From assembly GCA_937920455.1 (NCBI GenBank), contig CALETX010000330.1:1-5005 (forward strand): a stretch of 5,005 nucleotides of DNA, read 5' to 3'. Made by a program: the position numbers and the translations under genes. The DNA is from an uncultured bacterium. Its GTDB lineage: Bacteria; Verrucomicrobiota; Kiritimatiellia; UBA8416; CALETX01. Positions 1 to 5,005 of this stretch are shown one piece after another. Every line of letters starts with the position of its first letter. Position 1 is the first letter of the stretch. A model generated the notes under the pieces. That model searched no databases and was not told the origin of the DNA. It worked only from the letters and a program-made list of their open reading frames with translations.

Positions 1-1875
1 TGGCAGTCAGGTCGTTTGAAAGAATCCTATTATCTCTCTGAATGCGAGGTGGGTATCATCAGTTTCAAGGATGCCCTTGTCGCACATTTCAAGGAGGATC
101 CGTCTTGCGAGAAGATCATGAGGCTTCTCGAAACAGTGGCCCATGCAATCGCCGACATGCATCGCGCCGGCTTTCTCCATAACGACCTCGGCAACCAGAA
201 CATTTTCCTGAGAAAGCGAGATGACGGGTCATGGGGAGATGTCATTTTCATGGACCTCAACAGGGGCCGCATAAGGACAAATCTGTCGCTCAGGGAAAGA
301 GCCAGAGATATTTCCCGCATTTACCTTCCCTCGGATTTGCTCAGAGTGTTCAAGGAGATGTATTTCAGAGGCGAGAAGCCGCCGCGCGCATTTCAACGAT
401 GGGAAAAATGGCACAGGGGAGCGTATGCGTTACATTCCCGCACCCGCGCAATCAGACATCCTTTCCGATTTCTCATGGCACGCGAAAGAAGCCTGCCAGA
501 TTATCCGCCCGAGAAGGAAATGTGGGTGTGGGATGAGAGATCCGCCCAACCAATAAACGTCATGCGCGCTCGCGAAAGATTCCTGCATTTGTCTTTGGGA
601 GGCACAGGTGTGTTGCTTTTCAAGTGTGCTCTCCGGACGCCATCGGTATGGCGAGAATCCGTGCGCCTGCTTGAGGGAGCTTTTACCGGTGGAGTAGACA
701 TGACGATGCGCGTGGGAATGGCGCTGGATCCGAAACCCGAGACTGTTGACCGTCAGATTGAACTTATTGGCTCATGGGGACCCATTCCAGTCTTTGTCAG
801 AATAATGCATCACGAAGGTGAATACAGATGGTCGGAGTGCGTGACTGTGATCCGAAAGCTTAAGCGACTTGGCTATCCTGTGTCAGTTGCGCTGGTGCAG
901 GATAGGGCAGCGGTGCGTGAGCCTGCGCGGTGGAGGTCTTTTGTGCTGGGAGTGAGTGAGCAAATTTGGGACCAGGTCGAATGGGTGGAAGCATGCCATG
1001 CTATAAACAGGGTGAAGTGGGGGATCTGGGATTACAGCGAATATGAAAGGCTAATGGAACCTGTTGCTGAAGCCGCGCGGAAGTATCCGTCTCTATCTTT
1101 TATGGGGCCGGCTGGCATTGATTATGAATATCTCTTTGTTATGGCAGCCCTTCGCAGTCTGCCGAAGGGCTTTCGTTTCCGTGCTCTTTCACATCATCTC
1201 TATGTTGACAGAAGGGGGGCGCCAGAGAATCGCCAGGGACCTTCTTCTCTGCTCGAGAAATGCGCTCAGGCTCGCGCTTTGGCAAGGATCTCCGGAGTTT
1301 GCGACGATCGCCTGATCATTTCTGAGACGGGTTGGCCGCTCCTTGGCACTGGCGTCTACTCGCCTGTCACTTCGCCGTACGAATCACCAGGTCCAAGGCG
1401 CGCAGATCCTAGCGTGAGCGAGGATACATACGCCGACTATATGCTGCGGTATCTTGCCATTGCAGTCGGGTCTGGGCTCGCCGAGAGGGTGTATTGGTGG
1501 CGGCTTGTGGCGCGAGGATTCGGGCTTGTGGACGATACCAACCCCAAGGAATGGCGTCCGCGTCCGGCTTTTCATGCCATGAGCTTCTTCCTGCGTCTTC
1601 TTGGCAAAGCAGTGTTAGAAGGCAGAGAGGAGCCGCTGAGTCTTGACGGCACAACGCCTTTGGTGGATCGGAGCAAGGTTTTCTGTCTCAGGTTTCGAAC
1701 AGCAGACAATGAGGTGTGGGCAATGTGCTGGAGCGCGGCTGGCGAGGTTCGAGCACGGATAGCTGGAGCAGAATGTGTTTTAGACGTTTTCGGAAAGCCC
1801 CTGCGAGTTCATGCCGACGGGGCATTGAGCCTTGGCAGCCGTCCGCTTTACGTGAGGCTGATCCGTCCGGAGTGA
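1..1875 (+). CDS. WaaP/InaA-like LPS kinase domain fused to a clan GH-A TIM-barrel (glycosidase-like) domain, 5' truncated by the window
   Basis: The frame is open from base 1, so the gene starts upstream; a TTG at 16 is in frame but lies inside the kinase fold and is unlikely to be the start. 624 residues are visible (numbered from base 1). Residues about 40-125 are the C-lobe of a WaaP/InaA-type kinase: catalytic loop HNDLGNQN (H60, D62, N67) and MDLN in the DFG position (metal ligand D85). Enzymes of this fold phosphorylate LPS core sugars at the inner membrane or cytoplasm. After a linker with a WDERSAQPI segment, residues about 235-510 read as eight beta/alpha units of a clan GH-A barrel: strand 5 near MGPAGID, strand 6 near SHHLYV (H398, H399), strand 7 ISETGW with the expected nucleophile E442, strand 8 near RVYWWR. 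The strand-4 acid/base position reads NR (N336-R337) rather than NE. The last ~75 residues look like the all-beta domain that often follows such barrels. I infer a role in envelope glycan phosphorylation or recognition. Kinase fold confident, barrel fold good, hydrolase activity uncertain. Confidence 0.82.
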   Translation, partial: WQSGRLKESYYLSECEVGIISFKDALVAHFKEDPSCEKIMRLLETVAHAIADMHRAGFLHNDLGNQNIFLRKRDDGSWGDVIFMDLNRGRIRTNLSLRERARDISRIYLPSDLLRVFKEMYFRGEKPPRAFQRWEKWHRGAYALHSRTRAIRHPFRFLMARERSLPDYPPEKEMWVWDERSAQPINVMRARERFLHLSLGGTGVLLFKCALRTPSVWRESVRLLEGAFTGGVDMTMRVGMALDPKPETVDRQIELIGSWGPIPVFVRIMHHEGEYRWSECVTVIRKLKRLGYPVSVALVQDRAAVREPARWRSFVLGVSEQIWDQVEWVEACHAINRVKWGIWDYSEYERLMEPVAEAARKYPSLSFMGPAGIDYEYLFVMAALRSLPKGFRFRALSHHLYVDRRGAPENRQGPSSLLEKCAQARALARISGVCDDRLIISETGWPLLGTGVYSPVTSPYESPGPRRADPSVSEDTYADYMLRYLAIAVGSGLAERVYWWRLVARGFGLVDDTNPKEWRPRPAFHAMSFFLRLLGKAVLEGREEPLSLDGTTPLVDRSKVFCLRFRTADNEVWAMCWSAAGEVRARIAGAECVLDVFGKPLRVHADGALSLGSRPLYVRLIRPE

Positions 1876-1894
1876 TATCGCCTGCTCGTTCCGC

Positions 1895-2992
1895 TCATCC
1901 CATGCGCCGGAGAAGACGGAACCCAAAATTGAATGAGAGGAGAACAGGCAGCCATACGATAAGATCCGGCCTTAGGCGAGGATGCTTGACTAAAGACTCG
2001 GCGACGATCACAAAGAGAAAGAAGTTAAAAAGGAGGAAAATACTGATAGCCACTCCTATAGAGGAGTCTTTCCTGTGAGCCTTGATTCCGAGAGGAGATC
2101 CTATCAGGACGAATCCCACGCACGAGAGGGCGAGTACAAGCCGTTTATTCAGTTCGACGGCAAGAATCATGCGCGGAACGGAGACGTCTCTGTTGGCCAA
2201 CATCGGATTGAATTCAGCAATGTTTCTAATGTAACGGACCAGTTCGGCCCAAGAGAGGTCATCCTCCTTTCTGTGATATGTTTTGGCGCTGGTTTCCAAT
2301 GGTATTTTCATGGTGTATTCGCTGGCTTCTGCTGCCCAAGGCTTGTCGTCGCTAACTGGATCAATGTACACGTCGCGTAAAGAAAGGACTATTTCGTTCT
2401 TGTTTGTGTCATGGCTGGCTGTGCCGGACCTGGCACGTATCTCACGATTTATGCCTCTTGTGCGCATGTCGTAGATGCGTATGTCTGAGAGGTGGTTGCC
2501 GTTTTTTTTGCCAACGAAGACGGTCACCCCCTCGAAGTCCTGAATAAAGCGCCCCTCTTCGATCAGATGGAGAGGCGACTCCATTCCTATTTTTGTCAGC
2601 GCAATGCGCTGTGCCATATGACTGCGCGGAACGACATTATTATTGATGTATATGCAGAGGATGGAAAGGGCAATCGCGATTGCGAGCGGAGCAGCGATTA
2701 TTTGGAATGAACTGAAACCGCACGCTCTCATAGCGTTTATCTCGCCATCTGCGGAAAGCCTCCCAAAGACCAGCAGAGCGGCAAGAAGTGTGCTTACCGG
2801 AATAGCCAGGGAAAGAGCATTTGGCATGCTGTAAGCGAAGACTTCGACTATGGGTTTCCAAGGAGCGCCCCTCGCTATGAGGCTCGTGACTTTGAAGAGC
2901 ACGCCCAGCGACATGACGAATGTGATGACAAACAGGGCGACTGCGAAGGTCACGATGAACCCGCGCCCTATGTATCTGGTAATTGTCCACAT
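1895..2992 (-). CDS. LptF/LptG family LPS export ABC transporter permease
   Basis: A 365-residue inner-membrane protein of the YjgP/YjgQ family, full length for the family. LptF and LptG pair with the LptB ATPase and extract LPS from the inner membrane, handing it to LptC/LptA. The sequence shows the family topology: TM1 about 10-35, TM2 48-76, TM3 96-117, a periplasmic beta-jellyroll-like domain about 118-275, then TM4 283-303, TM5 311-333 and TM6 342-360. The cytoplasmic coupling segment after TM2, FGRLSADGEINAMRACGFS (77-94), and the INNNVVP segment after TM3 are typical, as is IGSPLGIKAHRKDSSIG (297-313) between TM4 and TM5. The ATG at 2992 is the first start after an in-frame TAG at 3002-3004, so the start is well fixed, yet no Shine-Dalgarno precedes it. 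No lptA, lptB or lptC is visible nearby. LptF and LptG cannot be told apart from sequence alone here, so no symbol is given. It converges on the kinase fusion gene with a 19-base gap. Confidence 0.93.
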   Translation of the reverse strand: MWTITRYIGRGFIVTFAVALFVITFVMSLGVLFKVTSLIARGAPWKPIVEVFAYSMPNALSLAIPVSTLLAALLVFGRLSADGEINAMRACGFSSFQIIAAPLAIAIALSILCIYINNNVVPRSHMAQRIALTKIGMESPLHLIEEGRFIQDFEGVTVFVGKKNGNHLSDIRIYDMRTRGINREIRARSGTASHDTNKNEIVLSLRDVYIDPVSDDKPWAAEASEYTMKIPLETSAKTYHRKEDDLSWAELVRYIRNIAEFNPMLANRDVSVPRMILAVELNKRLVLALSCVGFVLIGSPLGIKAHRKDSSIGVAISIFLLFNFFLFVIVAESLVKHPRLRPDLIVWLPVLLSFNFGFRLLRRMG

Positions 2993-3000
2993 GAGGGCGG

Positions 3001-3029
3001 ACTATAGGAGAAAAGCCCTGGTCGCGCAA
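3001..3029 (-). promoter_or_regulatory. Candidate sigma70-type promoter for the LptF/G permease, possibly giving a leaderless mRNA
   Basis: Read on the minus strand, TTGCGC (3024-3029) is followed after exactly 17 bases by TATAGT (3001-3006), and the permease ATG begins only 8 bases after that hexamer. The -10 matches the consensus at 5 of 6 positions; the -35 only at its TTG. Transcription would start at or within a few bases of the ATG, which fits the lack of a ribosome binding site. This is inferred from spacing and hexamers alone, and the sigma factor preference of this organism is unknown. Confidence 0.35.
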
Positions 3030-3194
3030 CATCGCGGCACGTTGTCCCATTTGGATATGCCTTTTGAAATATGCGCTGAAAGCTCAAGTGTGGGGAGAAG
3101 AAAAAGCGGGCAAGGTAAACCGCGTTGCATAGCAAAAACCTTCAGGGATGAAAAGCTGTGGAGGCATACATCCTCGGAGGGACATCGAAAAGGC

Positions 3195-3223
3195 TTGCTT
3201 GTTGGCTCGTGCCTTCATACGAT
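3195..3223 (+). promoter_or_regulatory. Candidate promoter for the MazG-like/rpmB cluster, possibly leaderless
   Basis: TTGCTT (3195-3200) and TACGAT (3218-3223) are separated by 17 bases, and the ATG at 3230 follows the second hexamer by 6 bases. The -10 matches consensus at 4 of 6 positions and the -35 at its TTG. The arrangement mirrors that upstream of the divergent permease gene. There is no Shine-Dalgarno before this ATG, so a leaderless transcript would be consistent. Individually this is weak evidence. Confidence 0.25.
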
Positions 3224-3229
3224 AAGAAT

Positions 3230-3523
3230 ATGAATCAGGAAGGGTTAGACACTATCGCCCGGAGCGTGGAAAAGCTGCACGGGCTTTTCGAGAGAACCGA
3301 TCTGGATGTTGAATGGAAGAAAATCCAGGAAAAGATCGAGGAGGCTCGGTATAATCCAGGCGATGTTAAACCTCTGGCGGACTGCATGTTTTCGCTCCTG
3401 CTTGCGGCAAGAAACAGAGGGTACAGCGTGGATGCTGTGTTCGAGGAGCTGAGAAAGGTCGCTGATGACAGCATGCACCGTCGTTGGAAGAAGATGCCTG
3501 ACGGCACATATCGCTCGATATGA
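3230..3523 (+). CDS. Small MazG-like / DUF550-like (dATP/dGTP pyrophosphohydrolase-type) protein, divergent
   Basis: 97 residues from the ATG at 3230. An in-frame GTG at 3158 would add 24 residues of no recognisable character; I prefer the ATG because the family-like part begins after it and promoter-like hexamers sit just upstream. The pattern is all-helical: an EKIEEAR helix (34-40), PLADCMFSLLLAARNRGY (49-65), a third helix about 67-82, and an RRWKKMPDGTYR tail (84-95). This order resembles MazG-like/DUF550 proteins, which hydrolyse (d)NTPs using an ExxE...ExxD metal site. Here the first half is present (E34, E37) and D51 is kept, but the Glu three residues before D51 is Pro49, and the usual Lys/Asn of the third helix appear to be Val and Ser. 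Activity is therefore doubtful. It lies 36 bases before rpmB on the same strand and is probably co-transcribed with it. Family assignment is from pattern recall and is moderate. Confidence 0.6.
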   Translation: MNQEGLDTIARSVEKLHGLFERTDLDVEWKKIQEKIEEARYNPGDVKPLADCMFSLLLAARNRGYSVDAVFEELRKVADDSMHRRWKKMPDGTYRSI

Positions 3524-3547
3524 TCGATCGGCAAGGCGCAGGCGTGC

Positions 3548-3555
3548 AAGGAGGG
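3548..3555 (+). promoter_or_regulatory. Strong Shine-Dalgarno sequence of rpmB
   Basis: AAGGAGGG lies four bases before the ATG at 3560 (five bases from the AGGAGG core). It is near-perfect in match and spacing and fixes the rpmB start. The other three visible starts in this window have nothing comparable, which makes it notable. Confidence 0.85.
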
Positions 3556-3559
3556 AACT

Positions 3560-3787
3560 ATGGGAAGAGCTTGTGAAATCTGCGGAAAACGACCTATGAC
3601 GGGTAATAGAATTGTGAGGCACGGTCTTGCCAAGAAGAAGGGTGGGATAGGATTGCACACTACCGGAATCACGCGCAGACGCTTCTTGCCCAATTTGCAC
3701 CGAATCAGAGCAAGGATTGGCGGAGGTGTTGTCAGAGTGACTGCCTGTGCGCAGTGTATACGATCTGGCAAAGTGGCCAAGGCTTGA
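3560..3787 (+). CDS. rpmB: 50S ribosomal protein L28 (bL28), zinc-binding (C+) form
   Basis: 75 residues, normal length for bL28, a late-assembling protein of the large ribosomal subunit. The N-terminus MGRACEICGKRPMTGN is the family signature, followed by the basic RRRFLPNLHRIR segment (39-50) and a C-terminal strand VVRVTACAQCI. Two CxxC pairs (C5/C8 and C63/C66) are present, so this is the zinc-ribbon C+ form rather than the cysteine-free paralogue made by some bacteria under zinc limitation. The start is supported by a near-consensus Shine-Dalgarno. It sits between the MazG-like gene (36 bases upstream) and a zinc-ribbon/coiled-coil gene (15 bases downstream), all on the plus strand, and no rpmG (L33) partner is visible. 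Confidence 0.96.
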   Translation: MGRACEICGKRPMTGNRIVRHGLAKKKGGIGLHTTGITRRRFLPNLHRIRARIGGGVVRVTACAQCIRSGKVAKA

Positions 3788-3802
3788 TCCATATTCTGCG
3801 AC

Positions 3803-4273
3803 ATGGCCGAAAAGTCAAACGGTCAGAATAACATGAGCGACGGCGCTGAAGAGTCTTCCGAAATCAAAGAGACGGATATTGTTTTCGACTGTCCTCACTG
3901 CGGCAAGAGCCTTGCGATTGACTACAGAGGCGCCGGTCTGACCATTCCGTGCACCGATTGCGGAAAGCCGGTCCAGGTTCCCATTCCCGAAGGCATGGAG
4001 GTAACGGACCTGGACAGCAGCGAAGAGGAGCAGGAAATAAGAATTTTGAATCTCAGACGCGCACTCAGCGCCGCGGAACAGAAAATTCAGTTCCTCAGTG
4101 CTGAGGTGGAGGAACTTACAAACAGACGCGATGCTCTCGAGAAGGTTAAGACTCAGAACATTTACAAGTTCGGCATGATACTTGAAAAAACCGGTGCAAT
4201 TCAGAAGGCTTTGGAGGACTGCCTCAAGGCACTTCAGAAGATAAACGAGATTGCCCGCGAAGAGACTGGCTAG
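3803..4273 (+). CDS. Zinc-ribbon plus coiled-coil protein of unknown function
   Basis: 156 residues from the ATG at 3803, 15 bases after rpmB; an ATG at 3833 (residue 11) is the alternative, and neither has a clear Shine-Dalgarno. An acidic, disordered-looking N-terminus (1-26) leads to a four-cysteine zinc ribbon with the spacing C30-x2-C33-x16-C50-x2-C53, each pair followed by G (CPHCG, CTDCG), like MJ0042/YgiT-type ribbons. A proline-rich hinge and an acidic patch (70-78) follow, then a long helix about 76-152 with heptad-like Leu/Ile spacing (ILNLRRAL, IQFLSAEVEEL) broken near 115-130, consistent with a coiled coil. There is no signal peptide or membrane segment, so it is probably cytoplasmic and oligomeric. 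I recall similar short proteins in Kiritimatiellota and Lentisphaerota but know no function. The position suggests co-transcription with rpmB. The stop codon overlaps that of the opposing glycosyltransferase gene. Confidence 0.88.
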   Translation: MAEKSNGQNNMSDGAEESSEIKETDIVFDCPHCGKSLAIDYRGAGLTIPCTDCGKPVQVPIPEGMEVTDLDSSEEEQEIRILNLRRALSAAEQKIQFLSAEVEELTNRRDALEKVKTQNIYKFGMILEKTGAIQKALEDCLKALQKINEIAREETG

Positions 4274-4298
4274 TCTATCTTGACTGCCGATAGCAGTC
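4263..4298. other. Two small hairpins at the convergent gene junction (possible weak terminator)
   Basis: AGACT/AGTCT (4263-4267 and 4272-4276, four-base loop) encloses both stop codons. GACTGC/GCAGTC (4282-4287 and 4293-4298, five-base loop) lies just beyond the plus-strand stop, inside the last codons of the glycosyltransferase gene. Neither is followed by a T-run on either strand, so intrinsic termination is doubtful. They may only slow or protect the 3' ends of the opposing transcripts. Confidence 0.3.
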
Positions 4299-5005
4299 GC
4301 GGTCGAACGGCGTCCCACGAATACTCGCGGAGGACATACCGGCGTCCTGCCTCTGCCATGCCTGTCCGAAGCTTGCTATTGTCCAACAGGAGGCTCAGTT
4401 CTTCTTCGAAATCGGGATATGATCGAAACCACAGGCCTCCTCCGCTTTTTCTACAGTGCGCCGCGAGGACAGCGCTGCGGGCGTTTACAAGAACCGGCGT
4501 CCTGGCCAGCCATGACTCCAAAAGAACAATGCCAAGGCTTTCATTTGCCGATGGGTGAACGAAAACGGCAGCGCCGGCCATAGCCTCGCGTTTTTCTTGT
4601 TCTGAGAGGAAGCCGGCGTCAAGCACTCGGCATTTCAATGTGGAAGGCCTTTCGACGTGACCGCTGCCTGCGAGCACAAGGGTCAGATCGCGCCGAGTCC
4701 GCTCCACAAATGCGTTGAAGTAATCTACTAGCATAGGAGTTCCTTTCAAAGGCTCGCGGCGCCCGGCATAAAGTATGTATGGGGACGGTACGTTCCTCTT
4801 ATGCGCAAAAGCAACCGGATTGGCGTCAAATGGTTCAAGTCCCATTCCAACCACATGCGAACGGCCACTCGAGAGGATCGCTGCTGCTCCATAGAGTCGC
4901 GCGGCGAGAGACATTTCATCAGTAGTATTGAAAAGAATTCTGCGAACCGAAGCGAACATCTCTCTAACGGCTCTAAGCCTCGCGAACGGTTCATCATGCA
5001 GACAC
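4270..5005 (-). CDS. GT4-family glycosyltransferase (GT-B fold), N-terminus beyond the window
   Basis: The frame stays open to the right edge (first full codon at 5002-5004), so the gene begins outside; the first in-window ATG (4959) is internal. 244 residues are visible. The stretch CLHDEPFARLRAVREMF at the beginning reads as the last part of the N-terminal Rossmann domain. The C-terminal nucleotide-sugar domain starts near residue 76 with YILYAGRREPLKG (R82, K87, the usual diphosphate contacts). It continues through LTLVLAGSG to the family E-x7-E motif ANESLGIVLLE (E155, E163) and the PVLVNARSAVLAAHCRKSGG segment. These retaining enzymes move a sugar from a nucleotide-sugar donor to a growing glycan on the cytoplasmic face. 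The acceptor cannot be read from sequence. With the LPS-kinase fusion and LptF/G in the window, LPS core or O-chain assembly is the likely setting. Its TAG stop (4270-4272) overlaps the opposing gene's stop, and its promoter lies outside the window. Confidence 0.9.
   Translation of the reverse strand, partial: CLHDEPFARLRAVREMFASVRRILFNTTDEMSLAARLYGAAAILSSGRSHVVGMGLEPFDANPVAFAHKRNVPSPYILYAGRREPLKGTPMLVDYFNAFVERTRRDLTLVLAGSGHVERPSTLKCRVLDAGFLSEQEKREAMAGAAVFVHPSANESLGIVLLESWLARTPVLVNARSAVLAAHCRKSGGGLWFRSYPDFEEELSLLLDNSKLRTGMAEAGRRYVLREYSWDAVRPRLLSAVKID

Larger units (their letters stand above)
2993..3229. other. Divergent intergenic region between the permease and the MazG-like gene
   Basis: About 237 bases separate the two divergent start codons (165 if the GTG at 3158 is used for the right-hand gene). 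I see no RNA gene, no strong hairpin with a T-run and no convincing operator palindrome. The only signals I can point to are a promoter-like hexamer pair at each end, entered separately. The minus strand is open through part of the region, but its translation resembles nothing I recognise and overlaps the permease gene. Confidence 0.5.

Noticed and set aside
1862..1920. TCCGTC/GACGGA inverted repeat between the two convergent left-hand genes, considered as a terminator
   Set aside because: The arms are 47 bases apart, a competing TCCGG/CCGGA pairing exists, and there is no T-run on either side; chance pairing is likely.
2640..3050. Minus-strand open frame of 136 codons overlapping the N-terminal half of the permease gene and running into the intergenic region
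   Set aside because: It is out of frame with the clear LptF/G protein, rich in Arg/His/Ser, and resembles nothing known.
3158..3229. GTG at 3158 as start of the MazG-like gene
   Set aside because: It would add 24 residues with no family resemblance; a GGGATGA upstream is only a weak ribosome binding site. It cannot be excluded, but the ATG at 3230 is preferred.
2850..3233. Plus-strand open frame of 127 codons crossing the divergent intergenic region
   Set aside because: It is mostly antisense to the permease N-terminus, has no ribosome binding site, and its translation lacks any recognisable pattern.
3515..3527. TCGAT/ATCGA hairpin over the stop codon of the MazG-like gene, considered as a terminator before rpmB
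   Set aside because: It has only a five-base stem, is AT-containing and has no T-run; read-through into rpmB seems more likely.
3235..3804. Minus-strand open frame of 189 codons opposite the MazG-like gene and rpmB
   Set aside because: It lies antisense to the unmistakable bL28 gene, and its Ser/Pro/Cys-rich translation looks like a shadow frame with no recognisable domain.
3815..4318. Minus-strand open frame of 167 codons opposite the zinc-ribbon/coiled-coil gene
   Set aside because: It overlaps both the zinc-ribbon gene, which has a coherent domain layout, and the end of the glycosyltransferase gene; it shows no motif of its own.

Overview
The window looks like chromosomal DNA of a Gram-negative bacterium. 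The evidence is an LptF/LptG-type lipopolysaccharide (LPS) export permease, a WaaP/InaA-like sugar kinase domain, and a GT4 glycosyltransferase of a type common in glycan loci. The architecture of the first gene (LPS-kinase fold fused to a clan GH-A TIM barrel) and a small zinc-ribbon plus coiled-coil protein next to rpmB remind me of the PVC group, especially Kiritimatiellota, Lentisphaerota or Verrucomicrobiota. That placement is recall of similar proteins, not a computed result. Base composition looks mildly GC-rich and even, with no mobile elements, RNA genes or CRISPR array visible.

Layout. 1-1875 (+) holds the 3' part of a large kinase/glycosidase-like fusion gene that begins before the window. 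1895-2992 (-) is a complete LptF/LptG family permease, convergent with the first gene. 2993-3229 is a divergent intergenic region that may carry promoters for both flanking genes. 3230-3523 (+) is a small, divergent MazG-like/DUF550-like protein. 3560-3787 (+) is rpmB (ribosomal protein bL28, zinc-binding form) with a strong Shine-Dalgarno sequence. 3803-4273 (+) is a zinc-ribbon/coiled-coil protein closely following rpmB. 4270 to the right edge (-) is a GT4 glycosyltransferase whose N-terminus lies beyond the window; its stop codon overlaps that of the preceding gene inside one CTAG palindrome.

How the genes fit together. Three genes (fusion kinase, LptF/G permease, GT4 transferase) point to the cell envelope: building or modifying an LPS-like glycan and moving it to the outer membrane. 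Between them sits a small plus-strand cluster of housekeeping character (MazG-like gene, rpmB, zinc-ribbon gene) that is probably co-transcribed. The most unusual points are the kinase/TIM-barrel fusion, with an apparently missing acid/base glutamate in the barrel; the MazG-like protein with substituted ligand positions; and the absence of ribosome binding sites at three of the four visible starts, two of which have promoter-like hexamers placed as for leaderless mRNAs.
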